A stretch of DNA of 20,300 nucleotides from Pirellulaceae bacterium (GCA_022448645.1 JAKVBZ010000090.1:1-20300); one strand, 5' to 3'; positions 1 through 8,609 are shown, numbered from the stretch's first letter. Numbers and translations are program-made. The notes: generated from the letters alone by a model not told the origin.

Positions 1-287
1 GCCAAACCACTTTCGGCTGGTGGCATCCGCTCATCCGGATCGGTGCTGCGCAGGCGGGCGAGCATCTGGCTTTGATGAGGTTGCCCCGGCATGACCGCCG
101 GTCCGCCCTCACGATCCGCCACAGCCGCCTCACGCAGATCAAGCCGAAGTCCGGCTTCTCGTGCCGATTCGTCCGGACCATGGCAACGAAAGCATCGGTC
201 CGACAACAATGGTCGAATATCCCGCACAAAATCAACGGGAGCATCTACGCCAAGAGACATCGAGCAGAGAAAAGTCGCTAGCCACAT
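1..287 (-). CDS. PSCyt1 (planctomycete cytochrome C)-domain protein, probably PSD1 family, N-terminal part only
   Basis: Read on the minus strand from an ATG at 287 to the left edge, with no stop codon. The frame gives a short hydrophobic leader (MWLATFLCSMSLG, then VDAP), then an N-terminal PSCyt1 domain. Visible motifs are VDFVRDIRPLLSDRCFRCHG (heme-type CxxCH as CFRCH, about residues 28-32), GPAVMPGQPHQSQMLARL, and DPDERMPPAESG, which is the hallmark end of PSCyt1. In this family the domain normally heads a long protein with PSCyt2 (DUF1549) and PSD1 (DUF1553) domains; those would lie outside the window, so the full architecture is inferred. The start is limited by an in-frame stop at 309-311, and the only upstream ATG is 287; an alternative ATG at 260 would remove the leader. 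No Shine-Dalgarno site is seen. A TATAAT box sits 6 nt upstream of the ATG. PSCyt1 identity is strong; the exact start is moderate. Confidence 0.85.
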   Translation of the reverse strand, partial: MWLATFLCSMSLGVDAPVDFVRDIRPLLSDRCFRCHGPDESAREAGLRLDLREAAVADREGGPAVMPGQPHQSQMLARLRSTDPDERMPPAESGL

Positions 288-293
288 ACATAG

Positions 294-323
294 ATTATAA
301 CTGGCAAACTAGTGCTAGAACAA
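294..323 (-). promoter_or_regulatory. Sigma-70-type promoter for the PSCyt1 gene
   Basis: On the minus strand there is a TTGTTC -35 box (318-323), an 18-nt spacer and a perfect TATAAT -10 box (294-299). The predicted transcription start, about 7 nt beyond the -10, falls on or next to the ATG at 287, so the transcript may be leaderless. The boxes are seen in the sequence; the start site is inferred. Confidence 0.5.
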
Positions 324-407
324 TCGGCGGCTACCACCGCTGTTTGTCGGAACTTCCACCGACACAGCCACTTCTTCGAAAAGATATACTACACAGCCAC
401 ACAATGC

Positions 408-725
408 CTAGGTGCCCATGGTGTGATGCTCACATTTCACGCGATGCATTAACGGGCTAGTCAGCATCGTCATGATGATGGGGTGGCCCGCTTTCACCTC
501 CAGACAGATCTCAGCATCGTCGCGGCCGGGACTGAATGCATGGACATCGACGCGGATCATGGGCTGGTTCCATATCTACGCCCTCTAGCCCGTCGGCAGA
601 TCGCCATCAAAGTCGTCAAACGTTCCCTGCAGAAAGACATTCGTTGCCTCCTCGTCCGCTGCACGGACAGGGCTCGCCGGATAAAGAATGGCTAACAATA
701 CGGCGACAAGGCTGAGTATCCTCAT
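408..725 (-). pseudogene. Decayed secreted-protein gene (or 46-residue secreted peptide plus in-frame remnant)
   Basis: An ATG at 725 is preceded by AAGAAGG (733-739) at 7-nt spacing, a good ribosome binding site. It opens a clear signal peptide, MRILSLVAVLLAILYPASP followed by VRAADEE, with probable cleavage after VRA or VRAA. The frame stops with TAG at 585-587, giving 46 residues. A second TAG lies three codons on (576-578). The same frame then stays open to a TAG at 408-410, and the stretch IWNQPMIRVDVHAFSPGRDD, continuing AEICLEVKAGHP, uses codons with strongly G/C-biased third positions and looks like real protein. The simplest reading is one gene of about 105 codons broken by two stops; a genuine 46-residue secreted peptide is the alternative. 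The family is not recognised. It lies 143 bp downstream of the metallo-hydrolase gene on the same strand. Confidence 0.45.
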
Positions 726-868
726 GGCCGGACCTTCTTTTGGCTTCACGTCGTGCTGGAGTCACAAGCTTCTTAGAAGAGAACATCCACCACAGTAACG
801 AGCAGAGTACACAGCGCGTTGGCACAAACCATCAACTTATTACAACACTAGACACCGGTGGGTCACTA

Positions 869-2734
869 TCAACATGGCGTGCCGCTGTGCCATATCTGAC
901 ATTCAGCCAGCCAGCCGAGGTGTTTCCCATTCCGGGTCACGTCGACGCAGAGAACCGTCGGGTCGGATCGGTCTAACTGCGATAAGTGAATCTTGTGTTC
1001 AGAGCAATGTTGCTCGCCAGCTGCCACGGTACAACTGGCAGCAGGAGGGTCAGCAGTGATACCAGGCGCCATGATGAACTTCAACACAACATCGATCGGC
1101 TCCGCATCCAGGTTCTCCACCACCAGATTCAATATTGTATGCTGTCCGCTTACCAGCTGCACCCGATACGGTTCGATACGAACCCAATCCGCCCGACACC
1201 TTTTTTGTGACGAGTCTTCCACCAAACTGGAGAACACCTCTGCCAACCGTTCCGCACTTTCTTTGAAGTCGAGTAGATCTTGGCGTGTTACCGGTGTATC
1301 CGCACGCCCGCGCGGTGTTTCCATGTCCGCTCCACTCAGCTGCGGACGATGGTGACCGTGGAGCAATATTTCCGGCTCGATTTCCAGCATGCGATCTGCG
1401 ACTCGAATGTGGTTCTCGGAGGTAACCCGATTCGCAAAGATGATATGGCCGTGACACAATCGGCCATCGCGCACGTGAGCCGAATCACCCATTGCCAGAT
1501 AACAGACACCATCCAATTCAAAACTGATGCCAGAGTGCAGGTCTGTTTGACCTGGCAGATCATGCATCTGCATCTGGATACCTCGCCACGAAAACCGCTC
1601 ACGATCACGAAATGTACGCCCAACGTGGATAGGTTTCGGAAGTAGACACGGCATGTTGAACCGCTGTGGGTCACGCAAAATCGGCGCGATGCGATCGAGA
1701 CACCAGGCCGGCACCTGCCAACGGCGTTGAAGATAAGGCACTCCGATCACGTGGTCGTCGTGATAATGCGTAATCAGCACCGCGTCGATCTCGTCGATCC
1801 CGTAATTCCTTTTCAGAGCCTCTAAGTCCGTCGGTAGAAACCGAGTGCGATAGCCCAACTTCGTTGGGCTGGCATGCGCCGAACTGGAATAACCTAGATC
1901 AATCAACAGCGCATGACCGTCATCGGCTCGCAGCACGTACCAGCTGCAACTTTGACGAGCGCTCTGCAAGAGTCCTGGAGCGACCTCGAAAAAATCCTCG
2001 GCTGGTGGAGTTGCCAAGGGATGGTGCATCTCCTCACAAAAAGATGAAAGGCGATTTACAAGTGATTCTAAAGATTCGGCAGGATGATCGATCGGCGGAC
2101 CGTGACCGGGACAAACAATCTCGGGCGAAGCCTTCTGCAGCAGGCGCAACGACGAAATAGACAACTCCGCCCCTAGTGCATCGCCGTATCCAAACTGAAG
2201 ATGATGAAGCTGGGGAACATTACCACTGCCGTCGATAAGGTCACCAGTGAAGGCGACTCGGCGACCAGAGATCTCTCCCAACAGCGTGATGGAGCCGGGT
2301 GTGTGACCGGGGGTAGGAACGACCTTCAGTTCCACTTCATGCCAATGAAAGGTCGCAAAATCTTCGAGTGATTCATCGACAGCAACACTGCGCGGCAACG
2401 AAAACAAATCGGCAACCTGATTGTAGTTTTGGTAAGTCGGTCGCCGCCGCCAAAAGGCTTCCAGGTCCTCAACCAAATGACGTTCCAGTTCGGGAACCGC
2501 AAGTCTCGTCGTCGACCTATCAAGACGGTATAACCCCGAACACTGATCCCGATGGGTATGCGTTAGAAGAACCCAATCAACCGCCGCAATGCCTAAACCG
2601 CCCAGTTCGTCAAACCATTCACCGTCACCAGGATCGATCACCAGTGCCGCATCACCATCCACAATGACGTAGGAACTGCAGGTTCCTGCCACATGAAAGA
2701 CATTATCGATAACATGGTGAATTCGATCGGACAT
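869..2734 (-). CDS. Tandem metallo-beta-lactamase-fold hydrolase, 621 aa
   Basis: Two MBL-fold domains lie in one chain. Domain 1 (about residues 5-245) has THTHRDQ (H59, H61, D63, Q64), TPGHTPGS (H144), FTGD (D165) and CPGHGPP (H211). Domain 2 (about 250-470) has THYHDDH (H323, H325, D327, H328), LPGQTDLHSG (H400), AMGD (D417) and LHGHH. MBL proteins normally bind one or two metal ions and hydrolyse esters, lactams, phosphodiesters or thioesters; the substrate here is unknown. The C-terminal 110 residues look like a beta-sandwich of Ig/NEW3 type (NLVVENLDAEPIDVVLKF). No signal peptide is seen, so the protein is probably cytoplasmic. I chose ATG 2734 (MSDRIHHV) because domain 1 begins immediately after it. 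An in-frame ATG at 2779 would add 15 residues of doubtful value. No Shine-Dalgarno site is evident. Domain 1 has Gln where the HxHxDH motif has its last His. Confidence 0.85.
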   Translation of the reverse strand: MSDRIHHVIDNVFHVAGTCSSYVIVDGDAALVIDPGDGEWFDELGGLGIAAVDWVLLTHTHRDQCSGLYRLDRSTTRLAVPELERHLVEDLEAFWRRRPTYQNYNQVADLFSLPRSVAVDESLEDFATFHWHEVELKVVPTPGHTPGSITLLGEISGRRVAFTGDLIDGSGNVPQLHHLQFGYGDALGAELSISSLRLLQKASPEIVCPGHGPPIDHPAESLESLVNRLSSFCEEMHHPLATPPAEDFFEVAPGLLQSARQSCSWYVLRADDGHALLIDLGYSSSAHASPTKLGYRTRFLPTDLEALKRNYGIDEIDAVLITHYHDDHVIGVPYLQRRWQVPAWCLDRIAPILRDPQRFNMPCLLPKPIHVGRTFRDRERFSWRGIQMQMHDLPGQTDLHSGISFELDGVCYLAMGDSAHVRDGRLCHGHIIFANRVTSENHIRVADRMLEIEPEILLHGHHRPQLSGADMETPRGRADTPVTRQDLLDFKESAERLAEVFSSLVEDSSQKRCRADWVRIEPYRVQLVSGQHTILNLVVENLDAEPIDVVLKFIMAPGITADPPAASCTVAAGEQHCSEHKIHLSQLDRSDPTVLCVDVTRNGKHLGWLAECQIWHSGTPC

Positions 2735-3216
2735 AAGTAATATAATTAGACAAAGATCACACGAAACAACGAACGGCAACGATGGTTTTCACATTTTTCT
2801 ACCGTTGCTTATTTCTGCCTGAGGATCATGAGGGTCAATCTTTTGCAGACCAAAAGATAAACGACAAACACCTGTCAGCTTATTTCCCAGAAAGCTGTGG
2901 GCATAGTCGTTTTGCACTCACGACCCTACCCACATGGCGGCTACCATGAAGAGTAAGTTTGGGAGCAATGTTATATTAATAAAATACGCGTCACAATTCC
3001 ACGAGTACCACAAGTACGAACTGCAAGGTCATGATTCTGTCATATTTACACCAACCTGTACTCCCATAGAAAAGTGCTTAAGTCACACACATTGCATTTT
3101 CATCACCAAATATCACCGCACGGCGAGCCGAGTGCATGATTTCCATTGACGCCAGCAGCGCACATACGATCGTCTCCGGCTTGCCATGAAACAAGTTTCC
3201 GATCATTCCCCACAAA
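2735..3216. other. Divergent intergenic region, 482 bp
   Basis: This separates the divergent MBL hydrolase and PVC-type dehydrogenase genes and should hold both promoters. It is AT-rich. On the minus strand TTGTTT and TATATT precede the hydrolase start, but with a 19-nt spacer, so I make no firm promoter call. A 71-codon open frame at 2934-3149 has no recognisable motif or ribosome binding site. No RNA gene or strong hairpin was seen. Confidence 0.5.
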
Positions 3217-6200
3217 ATGTACGCCTCCACAGAACGCCAACAAGTGTCTCACGCGATGGTTGGGCATCTATTGATGTTGGTCACTAGCTGCCTGCTATGC
3301 ATTGAAACACTGAATGCAGGTGAGACTTCACACCCCACTCGCCCGCGCACCGAGGCCGAGATGGCAATGCTGGGGTTCCGCCTGCCACACAACATGAAAG
3401 TAGAGCTATTTGCAGCCGAGCCGTTGCTGGCCAATCCGGTTGCCTTCTGCATTGATGAACAGGGACGATTTTTGGTTGCCGAAACATATCGGCAGCAAAA
3501 AGGAGTAGAAGACAACCGTTACCATATGGATTGGTTGCTCGATGACCTTGCCTTGGAAACCGTCGAAGAGCGGCTAAAAATGTTTCAAAAGCACCTCGGC
3601 GAAAAGATCGACACGTACGATGACGAGCAGGATCTTCTCCGTCTGGTCGAAGACACAGACGGCGACGGCCAGGCAGATCGCTCCACGGTGTTTGCCGAAG
3701 GTTTCAACGGCGTGCTGGAAGGGACCGGCGCTGGCGTCCTTTCCCGACGCGGCCAAGTTTATTACACGTGCATCCCCAAGTTATGGATGCTGGAAGACAG
3801 GAACGGCGACCGTCAGGCTGAGCACCGCACGCCTCTACATCACGGATATGGTGTGCGTGTTGCATTTCGAGGTCACGACCTGCATGGGCTACGATTTGGA
3901 CCAGACGGCAAACTGTACTTCAGTATCGGCGATCGCGGCTTTCACATCGAAACCCAAGACGGTCGGACCTTAGCAAAGCCCGACACTGGCGCCGTGTTCC
4001 GCTGCAACGCCAACGGATCCGACCTAGAAGTGTTTGCCTTCGGTTTCCGGAACCCTCAGGAACTCGCGTTCGACGAATTCGGCAACTTGTTTACCTGCGA
4101 TAACAATTCTGACAGTGGTGACGAAGCTCGTTGGGTTTACGTGGCAGAGGGCGCCGATTTCGGTTGGCGAATGTATTACCAATACTTCAGCGACCGTGGT
4201 CCCTGGAACCGCGAGAAACTCTGGTACCCGCATCATGACGGACAACCCGCTTACATCGTCCCTCCGGTTGCTAATCTGAGCGACGGTCCATCCGGTCTGA
4301 CATATTATCCCGGCGTCGGTCTACCTGACCGATATCGCGGCCACTTTTTTCTCGCCGATTTTCGCGGCACGACCGCGTTGAGCGGCATTCGCTCGTTAGC
4401 TGTGGAGCCGCAGGGCGCTACGTTTCAAGTCATTGATTCACACGAGTTCATTTGGTCGATTTTGGCAACCGACGTTGACTTCGGCTACGATGGCAGCCTG
4501 TACGTAACCGACTGGGTACATGGTTGGGAAGGTGCCCAAAAGGGACGTATCTATCGTTTTACTCACCCGAGTTCCACGGCGGCAGCTGGAACTCGGAACG
4601 CCATGGCAATCATGCGAGAAGGCTTTACGGAACTCACTACTGCGAAGCTGGTCGATTTGCTTTCTCATCCCGACATTCGCATACGACAAGAAGCACAATT
4701 CGAACTAGCAGACCGACAGGCAGCGGAACTGGCCGCTGTAGCTGCATCGAATCCAAACCAATTAGCACGACTACACGGCATTTGGGGACTTGGTCAAATT
4801 GCCCGTCTAGATGATTGGCCAATCCATGAGTTACTACCCTTGCTCGACGATCCTGATACCGAGGTGCGGGCACAAACAGCTAAGGTCCTCGGCGAGGCAC
4901 CGTCCGACAAGGCATTCGATTCGTTACGAAAATGTTTGCGAGATGAAGCACCGCGCGTCAAATATTTTGCTGCGCTGGCACTGGGTAAGTCGGGCCGGAC
5001 AGACGCCGTGCCAGACGTCTTGGACATGTTGGTGGAGAACAATGACGCGGATGCTTTACTGCGGCATGCCGGTGCGATGGCACTGACCTGGATCGCAGAC
5101 GAGCACGGCTTATTAACGGCTGCCAAGCACTCATCGCGTGCAGCCCGCATGGGTGCGATTCTCGCCCTCCGACGTCTCGAAAGCCCACAGATTACAACGT
5201 ACTTACAAGACTCAGAGCAGCTGCTGGTCGAAGAGACGGTCCGTGCGATCCATGACATTCCCATGGAATCTGCTCTCCCAGAAGTCGCCTCGCTGACAGC
5301 AGAATCCAACCTGTCGGACGCACTACTACGCCGCGTGCTGAATGCCAATTATCGCCTGGGTGGGATCGTCAACGCGCGTCGTGTCGTCGCCGTCGCTATG
5401 GACGCTACGATGCCTGACACGCTGCGGCTAGAAGCGCTGGAAGCATTAGCGACATGGGGTAACCCGCATCCACTCGACCGAGTACTGGGTTGCTGGCGCC
5501 CACTCGAACCGCGACCTAGCGAATTCATCGCTGAAGTGCTCCACCCCGCTTGGGACAGCTTGCTCTCGGGGCCTGCTGAGGTTCGCTCCAAGGCAATCGA
5601 AATCGCGTTAACCTACGAGGTAAGTGATATCGCTTCGAGGTTGCATGATTTGTTGACAGACAAAGAAACGAATGGCCAAGTCCGAGCTGACGCCCTAACG
5701 GCACTAGCACAACTCGATGTTCAGGGTATTGCGAGTACTCTGGAGTGGGCCGTGCGGGACCACGATCGCCGGGTCCGTACCGCGGCTAAAAGTTTGGTCG
5801 TTCGTACCCAGCCAGACAGAGCAACAGTGTTGTTGGCAACGGTCCTCCGGGACGGAGATACCCTGGACAAGCAACAAGCAATCAAACTGTTGGCCTCACT
5901 CGCCAGCTCCGAAGCTGATGCCATCTTGTCTCTTTGGCTGGAGTTATGGATCAGCGGAGACGCGCCGCCTGAAATCCGCCTTGATCTCCTCGAAGCGGCC
6001 AAACAGCGAGGAACTTCCCAGTTACAACAACAATTGGATCGCTTGGAACGAACACGCAATGACGAGGGTCCCTTAGCGGCCTATCGGGAAACTTTGATTG
6101 GTGGAGATGCGCAGCGTGGACGCGGGATATTTCAGTCCCGCAGTGAACTATCCTGTCAGCGCTGTCACAAAATTGCAGGTCGAGGCGGGGACGTTGGTCC

Positions 6201-6531
6201 GGATCTCTCTCGGATTGGAAAAGATAAGAGTCGCGAATACCTGCTTGAGTCGCTAGTGCTTCCCAACAATCAGATTGCCAAAGGATTCGAATCCGCCGTT
6301 CTTCTGTTAGAGTCAGGACAAGTAGCTACAGGCATCGTCAAGAAAGAAGAGCGGGATTTACTGCACTTGATGCTGTCAGATGGCAGCGTGCAGATCTTTG
6401 CCAAAAGCGACATCGAAGAACGCATCCCAAGCCAATCGGCCATGCCAGCCAACCTCATCAAACAACTGTCGAAATCCGAGATTCGTGATCTGGTCGAATA
6501 CCTCTCGTCGCTCGGAAATGACGAAAAATAA
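3217..6531 (+). CDS. PVC-type membrane-bound dehydrogenase with HEAT repeats and C-terminal heme-binding domain, 1104 aa
   Basis: A very large secreted protein. A hydrophobic leader (about residues 14-36, MLVTSCLLCIETLNA) is followed by a beta-propeller of the PVC 'membrane-bound dehydrogenase' type (TIGR02604-like, related to glucose/sorbosone dehydrogenases; about 45-450). Typical phrases are EDTDGDGQADRSTVFAEGFN, the aspartate-rich EDRNGDRQAE, FGFRNPQELAFDEFGN and ADFGWRMYYQ. HEAT-like alpha-helical repeats follow (about 465-935; for example LLPLLDDPDTEVRAQTAKVL). The last 140 residues are the planctomycete putative heme-binding domain (TIGR02603-like), with CQRCH at C980, C983, H984 and GPDLSRIGKDKSREYLLESL. 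The family is presumed to oxidise a sugar or alcohol and pass electrons to its own c-type heme in the periplasm; the substrate is unknown. ATG 3217 is used because it supplies an Arg before the hydrophobic core; ATG 3256 is also possible. Neither has a Shine-Dalgarno site. It is convergent with the cyclase gene. Confidence 0.9.
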   Translation: MYASTERQQVSHAMVGHLLMLVTSCLLCIETLNAGETSHPTRPRTEAEMAMLGFRLPHNMKVELFAAEPLLANPVAFCIDEQGRFLVAETYRQQKGVEDNRYHMDWLLDDLALETVEERLKMFQKHLGEKIDTYDDEQDLLRLVEDTDGDGQADRSTVFAEGFNGVLEGTGAGVLSRRGQVYYTCIPKLWMLEDRNGDRQAEHRTPLHHGYGVRVAFRGHDLHGLRFGPDGKLYFSIGDRGFHIETQDGRTLAKPDTGAVFRCNANGSDLEVFAFGFRNPQELAFDEFGNLFTCDNNSDSGDEARWVYVAEGADFGWRMYYQYFSDRGPWNREKLWYPHHDGQPAYIVPPVANLSDGPSGLTYYPGVGLPDRYRGHFFLADFRGTTALSGIRSLAVEPQGATFQVIDSHEFIWSILATDVDFGYDGSLYVTDWVHGWEGAQKGRIYRFTHPSSTAAAGTRNAMAIMREGFTELTTAKLVDLLSHPDIRIRQEAQFELADRQAAELAAVAASNPNQLARLHGIWGLGQIARLDDWPIHELLPLLDDPDTEVRAQTAKVLGEAPSDKAFDSLRKCLRDEAPRVKYFAALALGKSGRTDAVPDVLDMLVENNDADALLRHAGAMALTWIADEHGLLTAAKHSSRAARMGAILALRRLESPQITTYLQDSEQLLVEETVRAIHDIPMESALPEVASLTAESNLSDALLRRVLNANYRLGGIVNARRVVAVAMDATMPDTLRLEALEALATWGNPHPLDRVLGCWRPLEPRPSEFIAEVLHPAWDSLLSGPAEVRSKAIEIALTYEVSDIASRLHDLLTDKETNGQVRADALTALAQLDVQGIASTLEWAVRDHDRRVRTAAKSLVVRTQPDRATVLLATVLRDGDTLDKQQAIKLLASLASSEADAILSLWLELWISGDAPPEIRLDLLEAAKQRGTSQLQQQLDRLERTRNDEGPLAAYRETLIGGDAQRGRGIFQSRSELSCQRCHKIAGRGGDVGPDLSRIGKDKSREYLLESLVLPNNQIAKGFESAVLLLESGQVATGIVKKEERDLLHLMLSDGSVQIFAKSDIEERIPSQSAMPANLIKQLSKSEIRDLVEYLSSLGNDEK

Positions 6532-6636
6532 ACAACGCGAAATACATACCGTCTGTCGTTTAAAAGGAGGCTAACGCATACAAAGTGAATCGCATGGAGC
6601 TAGTGCTGGCCAGCGATTTTGTGGCTCTAACCGACC

Positions 6637-8337
6637 CTAGTACAAAGCGATCGCTCGTCCTGGGCCTCCGTGACAACCTTTGATCTTCACCGCCGCGAAC
6701 AGGAAATACGACCGTTCAGGCAACTGACCCACGTTGATCAGGAACTCGACGCCCGCCATGGCCTGACTGCCCAACATCCAATAGGTCATCATCGCTCGTT
6801 TGGGTTCCACTCCCCCCAGCGACGGTGCGTCCGTCGCCACACAACGAATGCCGCGTTGGGCCAGATAGGCGATCGCATCAGGACCGGCAGCAGGCCATCC
6901 TTCGCTCTTACCATTGATCGGATTGAGCATGCAGGCGTTACCATCCACGCCAGATCGAAAATGCCGGTCGTTGTGACCCGTGAATAGAATCACAATCTCG
7001 CCAGGTGCTAGTTTTCCATGCGCGGCTTCGTACTTTGTAATCTCATCGACCGTAATTTCCGGCGAAGCGGGCCAGTCAGCACGATTGGTACTACCGACCA
7101 AATGCCGGACGTCCATCACGCGTGCCCAACCACATGTCTGAGACAGAGGTACCTTTTCTGTCGTGACGTCACTTTCGCCTCGTCGACCGTATTGGCGTTC
7201 GTATTCCTCTAACCACACATGGACCTCGGGTGCATACGCGTTCGGACTTAGCTTCTCGGCAGGAAGCGCGTAGGCTGGCGGCACAAGATGCGTGCCTGCC
7301 ATACTGTCCATCATATGCCCGTGGTGGTACAGCTGCAGATTATCACTGAATAAAAAGTCCGCTCGGGCAAAACGTTGTCGACTGTAGCCCGTTCCCTTGC
7401 CGGGCCATGTCAACGGAAGATCAATGGAGTTTATCACCGACAAATCGACCGCTTGTTTTTTCCGCACCGACTCGATTAGTCTTTCAGGCAATTCACCACC
7501 AACGATGGCGAAAGCCCGGCCTTCGGTATAGGGACCCCCTTGGTTCTTGCGGCTGAGCATGCAATAAAACGCGCCAGTCTTTGGCAGCTGCCCCAACCCA
7601 ATGGCTCCCTCAGTAAACACGGCACCGTGCTTTAACGCTGCATAGTGAACCGGTTCACCAATGTCAGGCAGCGTACCCATGCTCGGGCTGTCCGTTCCAA
7701 TATGACGCACGTGGCGTTGACCAGCCAGGTATTCCATTGTGTCTACTTCCGGCCCCGGAAATCCCGGCGCCTTTTGTTCCATCACTTCGGCGATCATACG
7801 TCGTCCGGCAGGTAGTGGTAAATAATAAGCATCGGTGTAACCGCTGTGAAATAAGACCACATCACCGGCGTGAAACTCTCGATGCCGCCGCTCCCAATCC
7901 AGCACGTGTTTCTTGAGTATCCTCGGACTGACTCCGTTGGGAGCATCGTCGCGTATTTCGTGGAGATCAACCACACACGCCTCACCGGCAAATTTCCAAG
8001 GTGGCGCCTTCTCTGAAAACTCTGTTCCAAAACGCCCTCCGTTGGGCAACCCCAACTCTGGCCGAGTCACCGAATGAGCTGGCACATCCATCTGGGTGCC
8101 ACAATTGCCATCGATCATAATCGAGTCAATATTGTATGCGCTGTTGCGCCCAATGCGATGTTCCGGAAGCAGGCGAAACGGAGGAGAAAAATCTGGCCAG
8201 TAACAGGGATACTCTGACGAAATCATCAAGGACAGGTCTACAAACTGCGACGGTTGATCCGCGACGGCGGATGTCGCGAAGGACAGGGAGAGACCAAGGA
8301 AAAACAGTAGTGCGTGTCGGTAAATCGAAGTCCACAT
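6637..8337 (-). CDS. Secreted double-domain cyclase-family (kynurenine formamidase-like) protein, 566 aa
   Basis: The signal peptide MWTSIYRHALLFFLGLSLSF runs to ATSAVADQ (cleavage likely after AVA, residue 26), so the mature protein is exported. Two cyclase-fold domains follow (about 30-290 and 295-566), shown by paired motifs: DVVLFHSGYTDAYY with EIVILFTGHNDRHF, RHIGTDSPSMG with RCVATDAPSLGG, and two YC/YF-type ends before GGPYTEGRAFA and GGPGRAIALY. This superfamily (kynurenine formamidase, isatin hydrolase) hydrolyses cyclic or acyl amides using a metal held by HxGTHxDxPxH. Here domain 1 has N78-x-GT-Q82-x-D84-x-P-x-H88 and domain 2 has M346-x-GT-H350-x-V-P-P-x-Y356, so neither has the full ligand set. 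ATG 8337 is chosen because it starts the signal peptide; the frame is open further upstream to 8496, but that part is not protein-like. Its 3' end lies 105 bp from the convergent dehydrogenase gene. Confidence 0.85.
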   Translation of the reverse strand: MWTSIYRHALLFFLGLSLSFATSAVADQPSQFVDLSLMISSEYPCYWPDFSPPFRLLPEHRIGRNSAYNIDSIMIDGNCGTQMDVPAHSVTRPELGLPNGGRFGTEFSEKAPPWKFAGEACVVDLHEIRDDAPNGVSPRILKKHVLDWERRHREFHAGDVVLFHSGYTDAYYLPLPAGRRMIAEVMEQKAPGFPGPEVDTMEYLAGQRHVRHIGTDSPSMGTLPDIGEPVHYAALKHGAVFTEGAIGLGQLPKTGAFYCMLSRKNQGGPYTEGRAFAIVGGELPERLIESVRKKQAVDLSVINSIDLPLTWPGKGTGYSRQRFARADFLFSDNLQLYHHGHMMDSMAGTHLVPPAYALPAEKLSPNAYAPEVHVWLEEYERQYGRRGESDVTTEKVPLSQTCGWARVMDVRHLVGSTNRADWPASPEITVDEITKYEAAHGKLAPGEIVILFTGHNDRHFRSGVDGNACMLNPINGKSEGWPAAGPDAIAYLAQRGIRCVATDAPSLGGVEPKRAMMTYWMLGSQAMAGVEFLINVGQLPERSYFLFAAVKIKGCHGGPGRAIALY

Positions 8338-8567
8338 GATTGGGGTCCTGGTGAGTCGATGACGGAGAACTAGAAAACATTTTACCGGATTGCCGCTTCC
8401 CAAGCAGTATGGGCTCCCGGCCACCCCTATTTGACTCGGGCCGAGGGCCGAAACTACCAAACAACCGTGCAATGCATTCTGAAAAAAGGGGTCCAACTCT
8501 CCGGCAACACCCTGCGTTCTATCGGAGGACTAGTTAGCACCCAAATAGGCGACAGCCACGAAACAAT

Positions 8568-8609
8568 GTCTTCTTGACCTAAATCTTCGTCTTCTTGACC
8601 TAAATCTTC
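8568..8609. repeat. Perfect 2 x 21-bp tandem repeat
   Basis: The 21-bp unit beginning GTCTTCTTGACC and ending TAAATCTTC occurs at 8568-8588 and again, with no mismatch or gap, at 8589-8609. Each copy contains TTGACC. The 21-bp period is two helical turns, so bound proteins would sit on the same face. It lies 272 bp upstream of the surface-protein start and 231 bp upstream of the cyclase start. It could be a regulator site or a simple slippage duplication. Confidence 0.9.

Noticed and set aside
161..460. Plus-strand open frames across the left end
   Set aside because: They are antisense to the PSCyt1 gene, whose minus-strand frame has the diagnostic CFRCH and DPDERMPP motifs.
2934..3149. 71-codon open frame in the intergenic region before the dehydrogenase
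   Set aside because: No ribosome binding site, signal peptide, recognisable motif or coding-like third-position bias; most likely chance.
6605..6614. 10-bp perfect palindrome GCTGGCCAGC between two convergent genes, followed by GATTTT
   Set aside because: It has no loop, so cannot form a normal hairpin, and the T-run is short; not called as a terminator.
6565..6683. Perfect AGGAGG followed by a small open frame (GTG 6585 or ATG 6594) ending near 6683
   Set aside because: The spacing to GTG is 14 nt, the product is about 30 residues with no motif, and it overlaps the cyclase 3' end on the other strand; not supported as a gene.
8338..8496. N-terminal extension of the cyclase gene
   Set aside because: It is open but lacks protein-like character, and the export signal begins at ATG 8337.
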